Part shown: in pieces, positions 29,122 to 41,975 of the stretch
Position numbering within the stretch: the first letter of the stretch is position 1
Layout of the letters: every line of letters starts with the position of its first letter
Assembly (NCBI GenBank): GCA_016124315.1
Contig: WGNW01000024.1
Span: forward strand, 54,249-118,248
DNA length: 64,000 nt
Direction: 5' to 3'
Source of the DNA: Alphaproteobacteria bacterium
Lineage (GTDB): Bacteria; Pseudomonadota; Alphaproteobacteria; SMXS01
Made by a program: the position numbers and the translations under genes
The notes under the pieces: model-generated
Seen by the model: only the letters and a program-made list of their open reading frames with translations
Told to the model about the DNA's origin: nothing
Database searches by the model: none

Positions 29122-30953
29122 TGGGCCGCCAGCTCCCGCGAGTCGCTGGGAGAGTAGCGCGGCGGCGCGCCGGCGATCAGCGCGGTGAGGGCGGGCGAGG
29201 GCTGGCCGAGGCGGGCGCGGTAGACCCACAGATTCTCCAGCACGTGCTCCACGTAGCCGCGGGTCTCGAACACCGGGATCGACTCCATGAACAGCAGCCA
29301 GTCGCCGCCGGAATCGTCGCGGTCGAGCCACTTGGCCACGTTGCCGGGCCCGGCGTTGTAGGCGGCGGCCACCAGCATCAGGTTGCCCTGGGTGACGTCC
29401 TTGTCGAACAGGTACATCAGATATTTCTGGCCCAGCATCATGTTGAAGCCGGCGTCGTAGAGGCGGTCGACGTTGCGGTCCTTCAGGCTGTTGTCGTGGG
29501 CGATGTAGCCGGCGGTCGACGGCATGAGCTGCATCAGGCCGCGGGCGCCCGCCCAGCTGGTGGCCCGCGCCATGAAGTTGGATTCCTGGCGGGCGAAGGC
29601 GAAGAGCAGCGCCCGGTCCAGCTTGAACCCGTCCTCGGGCGAGAAGTCCGGCATCGGGAACAGCGCCGCCTCCACCACCGGGCCGCCGTTTCGCTCGGTA
29701 TAGCGGGCGAGCGCCACGGCGGTGCCGGTGAAGTTCAGGCGGAACGCCACCTTCATCAGGCCGGCGCGCGGCTGGTCGGGGGACAGCCGGCGGGCGACCA
29801 GCTGCATCTCCTCGTCGGCCATCGCCCGGTCGCCGACCTGCTGCAGCGCGATGGCGCGGCGCACGCCCGGGTAGTTGAGCGCTTCGTTGAGGTCGGCCTG
29901 GGTGATGGTCGGCGGCGACCAGTCGTAGTCGAGCTTCTGGTCGAGTTGACGGGCGGCGAGGATGCCGTAGAAGGTGCGCCGGTGCTGCGCCGCCGTCTGC
30001 AGCATCTCGAGCGCCTTCTCCGGCTCCCGGTCGCGCAGATAGGCGCGGGCCGCCCAGTAGGCGCCGGCGGCGCTCAGGCCGGTGCTGCCGTCGGTGGCGT
30101 TGGCGGTCTTGACGAACAGCTTCGCCGACTTGCCGTACTTCTCCAGCCGCCAGGCCGCCAGGCCGCCGAACCAGCCCGCCTCGGCGACTTCGCCGTCGTC
30201 CCGGTCGCTGGCGTCGTCGCCCAGGTCGAGGGCCTTCCGGTAGTCCTGCTGGAAGTAGTAGGCCTTGGCGATCAGCGTCAGCTGTGCATTGAAGGCGGGC
30301 TTGTCGAGCACCCCCTTGCCTGCCCTCAGCGCCCGTTCGGCCTGGGCCGGATTCTTGCTGGAGAGGGCGGCGCTGATCGCGGAACGGACCTTGTATTCGG
30401 CCGCCCGGCGCTGCTTTTCGGCGTCGCTCAGTTCCACTTCGGGCGGCGGCGGCGGCTTGTAGCGGTCCGGCACCGGCTCGACGGGCGCGACCTCGCGGGC
30501 CGGCTTGCGGCGCATCGCCAGCGTGTAGACCTTGTCGGCGTCGGGCAGGTCGGAATAGAGCGTCATCCAGTCCCGCAGCTCGCGGTAACTGGAGCGGTAC
30601 TTGGTCGGATGCATGTAGCGCTGGTAGAGCACGTGGCCCATCAGCGTGGTGTCCTTGACCTGCCTGATCAGCTTGTCCGCCTCGGCCCAGTGACCGTCCT
30701 TCTGTACGTCGAAGATCTTGCGGTAGAGCTCGACGTCCTTCTGGCTCAGCACCTTGGGCTGCACGCCGACGGGCACGGTCTGCGCCGACGGATCGGGCGC
30801 GCCCACCGCGGCTGGCGGCGTCGCGGCGTCGGCCGACCGGACGGGAGCAGGCTCGGCGCGGCCGGCCGAGGAGGGCGCGAGCAGCGCGCCGGCCGCCAGC
30901 GCGGCCAGCGCCGCCGCCATTGCCCGTCTCGCTCCGCGCCCCAGACCGTCCAT
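29118..30953 (-). CDS. slt: Soluble lytic murein transglycosylase
   Basis: [46 protein letters not shown]. Confidence 0.93.
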   Translation of the reverse strand: MDGLGRGARRAMAAALAALAAGALLAPSSAGRAEPAPVRSADAATPPAAVGAPDPSAQTVPVGVQPKVLSQKDVELYRKIFDVQKDGHWAEADKLIRQVKDTTLMGHVLYQRYMHPTKYRSSYRELRDWMTLYSDLPDADKVYTLAMRRKPAREVAPVEPVPDRYKPPPPPEVELSDAEKQRRAAEYKVRSAISAALSSKNPAQAERALRAGKGVLDKPAFNAQLTLIAKAYYFQQDYRKALDLGDDASDRDDGEVAEAGWFGGLAAWRLEKYGKSAKLFVKTANATDGSTGLSAAGAYWAARAYLRDREPEKALEMLQTAAQHRRTFYGILAARQLDQKLDYDWSPPTITQADLNEALNYPGVRRAIALQQVGDRAMADEEMQLVARRLSPDQPRAGLMKVAFRLNFTGTAVALARYTERNGGPVVEAALFPMPDFSPEDGFKLDRALLFAFARQESNFMARATSWAGARGLMQLMPSTAGYIAHDNSLKDRNVDRLYDAGFNMMLGQKYLMYLFDKDVTQGNLMLVAAAYNAGPGNVAKWLDRDDSGGDWLLFMESIPVFETRGYVEHVLENLWVYRARLGQPSPALTALIAGAPPRYSPSDSRELAAQ

Positions 30954-30961
30954 CTCGCCTC

Positions 30962-31789
30962 TCAGGTTTCGTTGATCATTGAATCTAGACGATTTTTCAC
31001 GTCGAGGAAATCCCGCCACGCATCCCGCTTGGCGGCGGGCTGGCGCAGCAGGAAGGCCGGGTGATAGGTGGGCATAACCGGCACCTCCGCATCGGCCAGC
31101 CGGTAGGACTTCCACTTGCCGCGCAGCCGCATGATGCCCTCCGTCGTCTCCAGCACCACCGCCGCCGACTGCTTGCCGAGCAGCACCAGCAGGCGCGGCG
31201 ACGCGAGTTCGATGTGGCGGCGCAGGAACGGCAGGCACAGCTCCGATTCCAGGGTGGTCGGCGCCCGGTTGCCCGGCGGCCGCCAGAAGATGGTGTTGGT
31301 GATGTAGGCCGAATTCCGGTCGCGGCCGATGGCGGCCAGCATCCGGTCCAGCAGCTTGCCGCTGGCGCCGACGAAGGGCAGGCCCTGCCGGTCCTCGTCG
31401 GCGCCAGGCGCCTCGCCGATCAGCATCAGGCCGCTCTCGGGGTTGCCGTCGGCAAACACAAGGTTGGTCGCCGTCGCCTTCAGCGGGCATTGGTCGAATT
31501 CGGCGAGGGCCCCGCGGAGTTCGTCCAGGGTGGCGCAGGCCTGGGCGATGCGCCGCGCGGCGGAAACCGACTCGCCCACAGGCTCCAGCGGCAGCGCCTC
31601 GGCGGCGCGCGGCCGGGGCCGGTCGGCGGGCGCCGCTGCTGGCGTGGGATGGGACGGGGACGCGTCGGCGGGCGGCGCCGCCGCAAACCGGTTCACCGGC
31701 GCTTCACCGATGGCCTCGTCGGCGCCGCTCTCCACCTGCCAGCGCAGCAGGGTGAGCGCTGACTCCCTGTCCAGGTTCTCTGTCGACAT
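30962..31789 (-). CDS. Uracil-DNA glycosylase (type 4 / SPO1 pol-like)
   Basis: [52 protein letters not shown]. Confidence 0.93.
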   Translation of the reverse strand: MSTENLDRESALTLLRWQVESGADEAIGEAPVNRFAAAPPADASPSHPTPAAAPADRPRPRAAEALPLEPVGESVSAARRIAQACATLDELRGALAEFDQCPLKATATNLVFADGNPESGLMLIGEAPGADEDRQGLPFVGASGKLLDRMLAAIGRDRNSAYITNTIFWRPPGNRAPTTLESELCLPFLRRHIELASPRLLVLLGKQSAAVVLETTEGIMRLRGKWKSYRLADAEVPVMPTYHPAFLLRQPAAKRDAWRDFLDVKNRLDSMINET

Positions 31790-31895
31790 GAGGCCAGACT
31801 ACCGCGCCCGGACCGGCGGCCACAATGGGGAGCCTGCTGGAGCGTAATCCGCTCAGGCTGGCCCGGCCTGCGCGGTACGTCATGCTCGATCTGCT

Positions 31896-32963
31896 CTAGT
31901 TGGCGGCGGCGAGCCGGGCCGGGTGCCAGGAGAGACGGTAGACGACCAGTTCGGCGGCGTGGTCGGAGAGCGGCCGCCCGTCCACCGGCTGCTGGAACAG
32001 CAGGCGCATGCTCACCGGTTCGATCCGCACCCCGCCACCCGAGTCGAAGGTCTGCAGATCCTCGGTGCCGATGCCGGGACGGCGGACGTCCGGCTGGCGG
32101 CCGATGTCGCAGACAACGCTGGTGCCGCAGGAGGCGTGGACGAAAGGATGCCCCAGGCGCGCGGCGGCGTAGTCGTAGCGGGCGGGTTCGCCGCGGACAT
32201 TGAGGTCGCCGCCCAGCACCAGCGGGTGGTCGGGACTGCGGTGGGTCTTGAGGAAGCTGGCGATCTCATCGAACTGCCGTCGGTACGCCTGCAGCGAGCG
32301 GCTCTCGGGCACCCCGGACGAGCGCTTGGAGTTGAGGTGCGTGGTGACGATGTCGACGGGCTCGGGGATGCCCGGCACCTGGATGCGCACCAGCAGCACG
32401 CCCTTGCTGGCGAGACAGTCGAAGCCGGCGCAGTCGTGCCGGCCGAACGCCTGACGGGCAGTGCCGACTATGGGATAGTCGCTCAGCGCGACCAGGCCGC
32501 TGCCCACCATCTTGCCCAGCTTCTCGCCCTTCCAGAAGCTTCGGCCGGCGCGGAAGGCGTCCTGCGGTTGCGGGTTGTGCGGCGCGTCCGCCCTTCCCGG
32601 GCCGTCGGCGCTGTAGGCATAGCCGGCGCGGGCGCCAATCTCGCGGCCCTCTTTCGTGAACGCCTCCTGGAGCAGGACCACGTCCGGCTCCGCGTCGCTG
32701 GCGCGCAGGCCGCGGAGGGCGTCGCCGATGTGCCGCAACGCCTCGCCCCGGTGGAGTCCGATGGGCCAGGGGAGACCGGCCACGTTGTAGATCAACACCC
32801 TGAACGTGACGCTGCGCTCGCCGCTGGCGGGGTCGACGCTGGCGACCGGCGGTGGCGCCGCGTAACGTGCCGGGTGGGCGGACACCGGCACGGGGTCGCA
32901 CTTGGCGACGGTGAGCGCCAGCATACATAGCAGGGTCGGTCCGCGTAGCCTCATGGCATCCAC
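31896..32963 (-). CDS. Endonuclease/exonuclease/phosphatase family protein (secreted)
   Basis: FRVLIYNVAGLP, VVLLQEAF, DIVTTHLNS, LGGDLNVRG, LSDHAAELV. Confidence 0.85.
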   Translation of the reverse strand: MDAMRLRGPTLLCMLALTVAKCDPVPVSAHPARYAAPPPVASVDPASGERSVTFRVLIYNVAGLPWPIGLHRGEALRHIGDALRGLRASDAEPDVVLLQEAFTKEGREIGARAGYAYSADGPGRADAPHNPQPQDAFRAGRSFWKGEKLGKMVGSGLVALSDYPIVGTARQAFGRHDCAGFDCLASKGVLLVRIQVPGIPEPVDIVTTHLNSKRSSGVPESRSLQAYRRQFDEIASFLKTHRSPDHPLVLGGDLNVRGEPARYDYAAARLGHPFVHASCGTSVVCDIGRQPDVRRPGIGTEDLQTFDSGGGVRIEPVSMRLLFQQPVDGRPLSDHAAELVVYRLSWHPARLAAAN

Positions 32964-33069
32964 AACATCTGGTGTCTGTTCACCAGCTCACTACAGGATG
33001 TTTGTTTCGTATCGGTTTGGTTCGCGTGACCGCTGGGTGAAAGCACGCAAGAAGGGCAAGGTCGGGAGA

Positions 33070-33366
33070 ATGACCATGGACGAAGTGACCAAATTGCAAC
33101 TGGAAGCCGCCGCGTTCCGGCGGCTGGTGGCGCATCTGCGGGAGCGCAGTGACGTGCAGAACATCGACCTGATGAATCTGGCGGGGTTCTGCCGGAACTG
33201 TCTGTCCAACTGGTATCAGGAGGCCGCCGAGGAGAAAGGTGTGCCGATGACCAAGGCCCAGGCGCGCGAGACAGTCTACGGCATGCCCTACGAGGAATGG
33301 AAGGCGAAGCACCAGACCGAAGTGGCGCCGGATAAACTGAAGGGCTTCCAGCCGCATGGGCACTGA
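33070..33366 (+). CDS. DUF1244 family protein
   Basis: AFRRLVAHLRERSDVQNIDLMNLAGFCRNCLSNWYQEAAEEKG..YGMPYEEWKAKHQ. Confidence 0.9.
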   Translation: MTMDEVTKLQLEAAAFRRLVAHLRERSDVQNIDLMNLAGFCRNCLSNWYQEAAEEKGVPMTKAQARETVYGMPYEEWKAKHQTEVAPDKLKGFQPHGH

Positions 33367-33378
33367 CGGCGCTCGCGC

Positions 33379-33540
33379 CTAATCCGGGCCGCGCGACTTT
33401 CCGCAGGCGCAGGCGAGGGCGATGCCCAGCGCGGTGCCGATGCCGATCCCCATGGCGACGTCATCCAGCACCGCCCCGATGCCGGCCCCTACTGCGATAC
33501 CCATGCCGATCCCCAGCCCGAGTGACTTGTTGGCGCTCAT
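33379..33540 (-). CDS. Small glycine-rich (glycine-zipper-like) membrane protein
   Basis: MSANKSLGLGIGMGIAVGAGIGAVLDDVAMGIGIGTALGIALACACGKSRGPD. Confidence 0.5.
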   Translation of the reverse strand: MSANKSLGLGIGMGIAVGAGIGAVLDDVAMGIGIGTALGIALACACGKSRGPD

Positions 33541-33623
33541 GGGAAAGGATTTAGTGGCGAGGCCCGGCTGCGCAATCCCGCCCGGCGCGGCCATGTCCGC
33601 CCGGGCCGGGCCGCGCCGTAGCG

Positions 33624-33653
33624 TTGACCCCCATGCCGCACGGCGCATATAAC
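33624..33653 (+). promoter_or_regulatory. Sigma70-like promoter for the ETF-QO gene
   Basis: TTGACC-N18-TATAAC 38 nt upstream of the start. Confidence 0.45.
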
Positions 33654-33690
33654 GCCTTCAGCTCAGGTTAAGGAAACAAAGAGGCAGGCA

Positions 33691-35337
<1,647 letters not shown>

Positions 35338-35345
35338 GGGTATTG

Positions 35346-37136
35346 ATGACCGTAGTTGCCCGCGAGAGGCGCGGAAAAGCCCTCGAAACGCTGCCCGGGT
35401 TGAGAGATCTGGCCGGGATGCTGGTGCTGGCGGGCGTCCTCGCCGCCTTGCCCGCAGGCGCTGCCGCATCGCAGCAGAGCACGCCGACCAAAGCCGCCGC
35501 CGCAGAGGCGCCGAGCGACGAGGCGGCGGACTCCCAGGCGTTCGGCGACTATCTGGCGGGGCGGTTCGCCATCGTCAACCGCGATACCGACGCCGCGGCC
35601 GACTACTACATCAAGGCGGTCGACGACGACCCGACCAACGTCGAACTGGCGCACCAGGCGTTTTCCGTGGCGATCGCCAGCGGGCGGCAGGACGCGGCCG
35701 TGAAGCTGGCCCACCGGCTGGAGGCGCTGAACGAGAAGCCGACCAGCCTGACCGAGCTGGTGCTGCTGATCGACGAGCTGAAGCGCAACCAGCTGGACGA
35801 GGCGAAGAAGCGGGTCGCCGCCATGCCGCGGACCGGGATCGTCGAGCTGATGGCGCCGGTGATCAAGGCGTGGATCGACGCCGCCCAGGGCCAGACCGAC
35901 GCGGCCCTCAAGAGCCTGGACGCCCTGTCGGCCAACAAGGGCTTCACGATCTTCATGAAGACCCACAAGGCCTACATCCTCGATTATGCTGGCAAGGTCG
36001 ACGAGGCCGCCGCCGCCTACGACGAGGCGGTGGACATGCAGAAGGGCGCCGATCTCAGGCTGGTGCTCGCCTACGCCCACTTCCTCGACGTCCACGGCAA
36101 GCCCGACAAGGCCAAGGCGGTCTATGACGCCTATCTGGAGCACTACCCGAGCAATGTGCTGATCGAGGCGGCCCAGAAGGGCTCGCAGGACCACGGCTCG
36201 CTCTATCCGGACATTCACACCGCCGCCGACGGCGTGGCCGAGGCGCTGTTCAGCACGGGCCGGGCGCTCGCCCAGGAACGCTCGCGCGGCTCGGCGGTGA
36301 TGTACCTCCGTCTGGCGCTCGCCCTGAAGCCGGACTTCCCGGTCGCCTATCTGCTGCTCGGCGACGTCCTCGACCGGGACGGCCAGCAGGACGAGGCGCT
36401 CAAGGTCTACGACAAGGTGACCGGCGATCCGGTGCTGGGCGAGGACGCCCGGTACGAGAAGGCGCTGCTCTACAACGAGATGGACGAGCCCGACAAGGCC
36501 ATCGCGACCCTGGAGGCGCTGCTCAAGGATTCGCCCGACAGCCTCAACGTCATGACGTCGCTGGCCGACACGCTGCGCGGAGAGGAGCACTTCGCCGAGG
36601 CGCGCGCCATCTACGACAAGGTGATCGATCATATCGGCAAGCCGTCGGAGCGGCACTGGGTGCTGTTCTACGCCCGCGGCATCACCTACGAGCGCATGGA
36701 CATGTGGGACAAGGCCGAGGCCGACTTCAAGAAGGCCCTGGAACTGTCGCCCGACCAGCCGCTGGTGCTGAACTATCTGGGCTACAGCTGGATCGAGCAG
36801 GGCACCAACATGGATCAGGCCCTCGGCATGATCCAGAAGGCGGTGGAGCAGCGGCCCGACGACGGCTACATCGTCGACAGCCTGGGCTGGGCGCTCTATC
36901 GGATGAAGCGCTACGACGAGGCGGTCGACTGGCTGGAGAAGGCGGCGGCCCTCATTCCCGAGGATCCGACCATCAACGATCATCTGGGCGACGCCTACTG
37001 GCAGATCGGCCGGCGGCTCGAGGCCACGTTCCAGTGGCGCCACGCGCTGGCCATGAAGCCGGAAAAGGACGAGGCGCAGCAGCTCGAGGCGAAGATCAAG
37101 TCGGGCCTCGACACCGAGACCCGCAGCGAGAAGTAG
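35346..37136 (+). CDS. Tetratricopeptide repeat protein (exported)
   Basis: Signal-like N-terminus; repeated TPR motifs, e.g. ALELSPDQPLVLNYLGYSWIEQG. Confidence 0.88.
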   Translation: MTVVARERRGKALETLPGLRDLAGMLVLAGVLAALPAGAAASQQSTPTKAAAAEAPSDEAADSQAFGDYLAGRFAIVNRDTDAAADYYIKAVDDDPTNVELAHQAFSVAIASGRQDAAVKLAHRLEALNEKPTSLTELVLLIDELKRNQLDEAKKRVAAMPRTGIVELMAPVIKAWIDAAQGQTDAALKSLDALSANKGFTIFMKTHKAYILDYAGKVDEAAAAYDEAVDMQKGADLRLVLAYAHFLDVHGKPDKAKAVYDAYLEHYPSNVLIEAAQKGSQDHGSLYPDIHTAADGVAEALFSTGRALAQERSRGSAVMYLRLALALKPDFPVAYLLLGDVLDRDGQQDEALKVYDKVTGDPVLGEDARYEKALLYNEMDEPDKAIATLEALLKDSPDSLNVMTSLADTLRGEEHFAEARAIYDKVIDHIGKPSERHWVLFYARGITYERMDMWDKAEADFKKALELSPDQPLVLNYLGYSWIEQGTNMDQALGMIQKAVEQRPDDGYIVDSLGWALYRMKRYDEAVDWLEKAAALIPEDPTINDHLGDAYWQIGRRLEATFQWRHALAMKPEKDEAQQLEAKIKSGLDTETRSEK

Positions 37137-37139
37137 CGG

Positions 37140-38036
37140 TTGCCTCCGTCCGGCGACGGCGCGTGGCGGATCGGGACCGCCTGGGCCAAGCTCAACCTCT
37201 ACCTCCACGTCACGGCGATCCGGCCGGACGGCTATCACGAACTCGACAGCCTGTTCGCCTTCGCCGGAATCGGTGACCGCCTGGCGGTCCGCCCGGCGGA
37301 CCGTCTCACCCTGATCGTCGACGGGCCGTTCGCCCCTGCGGTGCCGGCGGACGGCGACAACCTCGTGCTGCGGGCGGCGAGGGCGCTGGACGGCCATCGC
37401 GGCGCCGAGATCCGGCTCACCAAGAACCTGCCTGTCGCTTCCGGCATCGGTGGCGGCTCGGCCGATGCGGCGGCCGCGCTGCGTGCTCTCAATGGACTCT
37501 GGCAGCTGGGGCTGACGGACGCGGTGCTGGAGCGGATCGCGGCCGGCCTGGGCGCCGATGTGCCGGCCTGCGTCGCCAGCCGCCCGGTTCAGGTATCCGG
37601 CATTGGCGAGGTGCTGGTCCCGGCGGCGCCGCTGCCGGCCTGCTGGGTGGTGCTGGCCAACCCGGGCGTCGCGGTCTCCACGCCGGCCGTCTTCCGGCGC
37701 TTCGACGCGGATGCCCGGTCGTTCCGGCTGGCGGCGCCGCTTGGCGGCTGCGCGACGGCGGCCGAACTGGCGGCGGCGCTGGCGCAGCGCGCCAACGACC
37801 TGGAGCCGTCGGCGGCGTCTCTGGCGCCAGAAATTCCCGCCGTCGTCGAGGCGCTCGCGGGGCTGCCCGGCTGCCTGCTGGCGCGCATGTCGGGCAGCGG
37901 CGCCACCTGCTTCGGGCTGTTCGGCCATGAGGCCGCGGCGGCGGCCGGCGCGGCCGCGCTGGCGGCACGCCATCCGTACTGGTGGGCGGCCAGCGGGCCG
38001 CTTCTGGGTGGCGAGGCGGGCGACGCGGTCCTATGA
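37140..38036 (+). CDS. ispE: 4-diphosphocytidyl-2-C-methyl-D-erythritol kinase
   Basis: [57 protein letters not shown]. Confidence 0.95.
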   Translation: MPPSGDGAWRIGTAWAKLNLYLHVTAIRPDGYHELDSLFAFAGIGDRLAVRPADRLTLIVDGPFAPAVPADGDNLVLRAARALDGHRGAEIRLTKNLPVASGIGGGSADAAAALRALNGLWQLGLTDAVLERIAAGLGADVPACVASRPVQVSGIGEVLVPAAPLPACWVVLANPGVAVSTPAVFRRFDADARSFRLAAPLGGCATAAELAAALAQRANDLEPSAASLAPEIPAVVEALAGLPGCLLARMSGSGATCFGLFGHEAAAAAGAAALAARHPYWWAASGPLLGGEAGDAVL

Positions 38037-38070
38037 TCGCCGTCCCCGACACGACAGACACCGGCCCGTC

Positions 38071-38868
38071 TTGACCGCTCCCCGCCTTCTCTTCCTCGTC
38101 GCCGCCCTGCTGCTGGCGGGATGCGCCACCGGTCCCACGCCGCCGGACAAGATGTCGGACCTGGAACTGACCTGGTTCAAGGCAGAGACGGCGGTGCCGA
38201 CGGCGCTGGGCAAGGGCGTCGCGCTCATGGGCGATCCCGACCGCAAGGCCCTGCTTGAGGGCGCTCCCCACAAGTTCCCGGTGGTGGTCTACCTGCATGG
38301 CTGCACCGGCATCGCCGACGAGGACCGCGACCTGATGCGCGCGCTGGCCAAGGCCGGCTACGTGGTGGTGGCGCCCGACAGCATGGCCCGCAAGTTCCGG
38401 CCGCTGCAGTGCTCCTCCTGGTACAAGGAGGGCGGCTACAATCTCTTCGTGTTCGACTTCCGGCAGGCCGAGATCAACTTCGCCCTGCAGCAGATGGTGG
38501 CGAGCAAGTGGGCCGACTGGGACAATTTGTTCCTGGTGGGCGTGAGCGAGGGCGGCCTCGCCGCCGCCCATTTCCGCGGCGATGTGTTCCGCGCCCGGGT
38601 GATCACCCAGTGGACGTGCCACGGCTCCACCTGGGTGCGGGGCATCGACGGGCCCGAGGACACGCCGGTGCTGGCCATCGTCCGCCACGACGACCCCTGG
38701 TACGACAAGGACGGCTCGCAGCAGGCGGGGGATTGCGGCGCCTATTTCGGACCGAAGCGGCCCGGCTCCCGGTCGGTCGTGCTGGAGAAGGGCCACGGCC
38801 ATTCGGTGATCGGCGACGACTCGGTGGTCCGCCAGATCGTCGAGTTCCTCGACCGCAACCGGAAATAG
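38071..38868 (+). CDS. Dienelactone hydrolase-like alpha/beta hydrolase lipoprotein
   Basis: LLLAGCATG lipobox; VVVYLHGCTGIADEDRDLMRALAKAGYVVVAPDSMAR; GVSEGGLAA. Confidence 0.8.
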   Translation: MTAPRLLFLVAALLLAGCATGPTPPDKMSDLELTWFKAETAVPTALGKGVALMGDPDRKALLEGAPHKFPVVVYLHGCTGIADEDRDLMRALAKAGYVVVAPDSMARKFRPLQCSSWYKEGGYNLFVFDFRQAEINFALQQMVASKWADWDNLFLVGVSEGGLAAAHFRGDVFRARVITQWTCHGSTWVRGIDGPEDTPVLAIVRHDDPWYDKDGSQQAGDCGAYFGPKRPGSRSVVLEKGHGHSVIGDDSVVRQIVEFLDRNRK

Positions 38869-38883
38869 CGGTCCATCCGGCGC

Positions 38884-39678
38884 TCAGCCTCCGGCCGGGC
38901 CCGGGAACGGCGCGGCGCTGCGACCGCGCAGATAGTAGCCGATCACGCCCGCCCATTCCCGCGTCACGAAGTCGAACGCCGCCAGCCGGTAACCGACGCT
39001 GTTGAAGAAGCCCGCCGTCACCTTGCCCTCGGTGTAGTAGTCGACCGGGTAGGGGATCACCTGCCAGCCCAGCCGCCGGAACACGCCGACCGCCCGCGGC
39101 ATGTGGTAGGCCGAGGTCACCAGCACCCAGGTCTGCCCCGGCTTGGGATGCACCAGCGCCTTGCTGAACACGCCGTTCTCCCACGTGGTGCGCGACCTGT
39201 CCTCCACCACTACCCGGTCCATCGGCTCGCCCAGTTCCTTGAACAGCATCCGGGCCACGTCGCCCTCGCTCAGCCGGTCATGCGGGTCCCAGTGGCCGCC
39301 GGAGAGCACCAGCGTCGCCTCGGGATGGCGGCGCCACAGGCCGATCGCCTCGGTCAGGCGCTCCACGTGATCATTGAGCTGCGGCGCGTGCCAGCGGTCG
39401 GTCAGGCGGGTGTTGACGGCGCCGCCGAGGCTCACGATGCCGTCGATGTGCCGGGGCAGCGCGGGCTGGGGAAACCGGGTCTCCAGCGACACCAGCATGA
39501 TGTCGGGCAGCGGCGTGGCGAGGATCACCGCCAGCCCCACGGCGGCGATGCCCGCCAACCAGGTGCCGGCCCTGCGCTTGCCGAGGAGCCGGAGCAGGGC
39601 GCCCAGCAGCGCCAGGATGAGGAGGCTGTTGCTGGGCTGGAAGACGTCCCACAGCAACCGCATCGGATCAGAGGCCAC
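38884..39678 (-). CDS. YdcF-family (DUF218) membrane protein
   Basis: TM N-terminus; LVLSGGHWDPHDRLSEGDVARMLFKELG..VEDRSRTTWENGVFSK..VLVTSAYHMPRAVGVFRRLG. Confidence 0.88.
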   Translation of the reverse strand: MASDPMRLLWDVFQPSNSLLILALLGALLRLLGKRRAGTWLAGIAAVGLAVILATPLPDIMLVSLETRFPQPALPRHIDGIVSLGGAVNTRLTDRWHAPQLNDHVERLTEAIGLWRRHPEATLVLSGGHWDPHDRLSEGDVARMLFKELGEPMDRVVVEDRSRTTWENGVFSKALVHPKPGQTWVLVTSAYHMPRAVGVFRRLGWQVIPYPVDYYTEGKVTAGFFNSVGYRLAAFDFVTREWAGVIGYYLRGRSAAPFPGPAGG

Positions 39679-40636
39679 GCCACTTCCTGTACCAGTCGAC
39701 GAAGCGGGGCACGCCCACTTCGAGCGGGGTTTTCGGCTCGAAGCCGTGGTCGCGCCGGATGGCGTCGATGTCCGCGTAGGTGGCGGGCACGTCGCCGGGC
39801 TGCATGGGCGCGCTCACGGTGACCGCCTTGCGGTCCGCGGCCTGCTCGATGAGCTCCACCAGTCGGGTCACCCGCTCCGGCCGGTTGTTGCCGATGTTGT
39901 AGATGCGGTGCGGCCGGTCGCCCGCCGGTGGCCCATCCAGCACGGCGATCACGCCGCTGACGATGTCGTCGACATAGGTGAAGTCGCGCAGCAGCCGGCC
40001 GTCTTCGAACAGCCGGATGGGCCGGCCGTCGAACAGCGCCTCGGTGAACAGCCACACCGCCATGTCCGGCCGTCCCGAGGGTCCGTAGACGGTGAAGAAG
40101 CGCAGGCCGGTCTGGGGAAAGCCGTAAAGATGGGCGTAGGCGTCGCTCATCAGCTCGTCCGCCCGCTTGGTGGCGGCGTAGAGCGACACCGGATGCTCCG
40201 CGGGATCGGCTTCGGCGAACGGCAGCTTCTCGTTGCCGCCATAGACCGAGCTGGAACTGGCGTAGACGAAGTGCCTGAGGCCGGGCGTGTGCCGGGCCAG
40301 CTCCAGCATCGCCAGATGGCCCACCAGGTTGGACTTCGCATAGGCCATCGGATGGTCGATGGAGTAGCGCACGCCGGGCTGGGCACCCAGATGCACGATG
40401 CGGTCGATCCCCGAATCGCGCAGGGTGTCCTTGAGCAGCGCGTCGTCGGCGAAGTCGAGTCGGTGGAAGGCGAAGCCGTTGTGGGGCCGCAGCGCCTCGA
40501 TCCGCGACTGCTTGAGCGCCACGCTGTAGTACTCGTTGAGATTGTCGACGCCGACGACCCGGTCGCCCCGGCGCAGCAGCGCCAGCGACACGTGGTAGCC
40601 GATGAAGCCGGCGGCGCCGGTGACGAGTACGGTCAT
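39668..40636 (-). CDS. NAD-dependent epimerase (UDP-glucuronate 4-epimerase-like)
   Basis: VLVTGAAGFIGYHVSLALLRRGDRVVGVDNLNEYY; SSSVYGGNEKLPF; YAATKRADE. Confidence 0.93.
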   Translation of the reverse strand: MTVLVTGAAGFIGYHVSLALLRRGDRVVGVDNLNEYYSVALKQSRIEALRPHNGFAFHRLDFADDALLKDTLRDSGIDRIVHLGAQPGVRYSIDHPMAYAKSNLVGHLAMLELARHTPGLRHFVYASSSSVYGGNEKLPFAEADPAEHPVSLYAATKRADELMSDAYAHLYGFPQTGLRFFTVYGPSGRPDMAVWLFTEALFDGRPIRLFEDGRLLRDFTYVDDIVSGVIAVLDGPPAGDRPHRIYNIGNNRPERVTRLVELIEQAADRKAVTVSAPMQPGDVPATYADIDAIRRDHGFEPKTPLEVGVPRFVDWYRKWRGL

Positions 40637-40800
40637 GATCCTGGAAATCTCGACTCTGCTGCAACGTCCCCCGACCCTAGGCGCAACAGGTTGCCGTTTC
40701 ATGTGCTTGCTCGGCAAGGACTTGTATGCGCAACCCTCTCGTGATTCCCTTGGCGTCGTCGTATCGTCCGGCTGACCAGACAGGAGCGCCGATCGAAGCC

Positions 40801-41973
40801 ATGCCCGAGCCGACGCGGATATTGACGGTGTTCGGTACCCGTCCCGAGGCCATCAAGATGGCGCCCGTGGTGAAGGCGCTGGCCGCCAGCCCGGCGCTGG
40901 AGACGCGGGTATGCGTCACCTCCCAGCACCGGCAGATGCTGGACCAGGTGCTCGATCTGTTCGGCATCCGGCCCGACTACGACCTCAACGTCATGAAGGC
41001 GGCCCAGTCCCTGGCCGACATCACCTGCGGCGTGTTGACCGGACTGGCGGGCGTGCTGGAGGAGTGGCGGCCCGACCGGGTGCTGGTGCATGGCGACACC
41101 ACCACCACCTTTGCCGCCTCGCTGGCCGCGTACTATCGGAAGGTGCCGGTCGGACATGTGGAGGCGGGCCTGCGCACCGGCAACCGCTACAGCCCGTGGC
41201 CCGAGGAGATGAACCGCCGGCTGACGGGCGCGCTGGCCGACCTGCACTTCGCGCCCACGGCGCGGGCGCGGGCGAACCTGCTGCGCGAAAATGCGCCGGA
41301 GGGGAGCGTCTTCGTCACCGGCAACACGGTGATCGACGCCCTGTTCCTGGCGCTCGACCGGCTGCGCGCCGACCCCGGGGCGGTCGCCCGCTTCGACGAG
41401 CGGTTCCGCTACCTGGACGGCAAGCGCCTCGTGCTCGTCACCGGCCACCGCCGGGAGAGCTTCGGCGAGGGCCTGCGCAACATGTGCGGCGCGCTGGCCG
41501 ACCTCGCCGACCGGGGTGACGTCGCGGTGCTCTACCCGGTGCACCTCAACCCCAACGTCAAGGGACCGGTGCACGAGATCCTGGGCGGCCGCGCGGCGGT
41601 GCACCTCGTGGAGCCGGAGGACTACCTGCCGTTCGTCTATCTGATGGACCGGGCGGAGATCATCATCACCGATTCCGGCGGCATCCAGGAGGAGGCGCCG
41701 TCGCTGGGCAAGCCGGTGCTGGTGACCCGCGACACCACCGAGCGGCCCGAGGCGGTGGAAGCGGGGACGGTGATCATGACCGGCACCGACCGGGCGCGCA
41801 TCGTCGCCGAGGCGACGGCGCTGCTCGACGACCCGACCCGCTACGAGGCGATGAGCCGGGCGCACAATCCCTATGGCGATGGACGCGCCGCCGGGCGCAT
41901 CGTCTCCTACCTGGAATCCGTGGCGGGATACGGCGCAAGGCCGTCTCCCTGGACCGACAAGGCGGCGGCGTAG
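40801..41973 (+). CDS. wecB: UDP-N-acetylglucosamine 2-epimerase (non-hydrolysing)
   Basis: [84 protein letters not shown]. Confidence 0.97.
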   Translation: MPEPTRILTVFGTRPEAIKMAPVVKALAASPALETRVCVTSQHRQMLDQVLDLFGIRPDYDLNVMKAAQSLADITCGVLTGLAGVLEEWRPDRVLVHGDTTTTFAASLAAYYRKVPVGHVEAGLRTGNRYSPWPEEMNRRLTGALADLHFAPTARARANLLRENAPEGSVFVTGNTVIDALFLALDRLRADPGAVARFDERFRYLDGKRLVLVTGHRRESFGEGLRNMCGALADLADRGDVAVLYPVHLNPNVKGPVHEILGGRAAVHLVEPEDYLPFVYLMDRAEIIITDSGGIQEEAPSLGKPVLVTRDTTERPEAVEAGTVIMTGTDRARIVAEATALLDDPTRYEAMSRAHNPYGDGRAAGRIVSYLESVAGYGARPSPWTDKAAA

Positions 41974-41975
41974 AG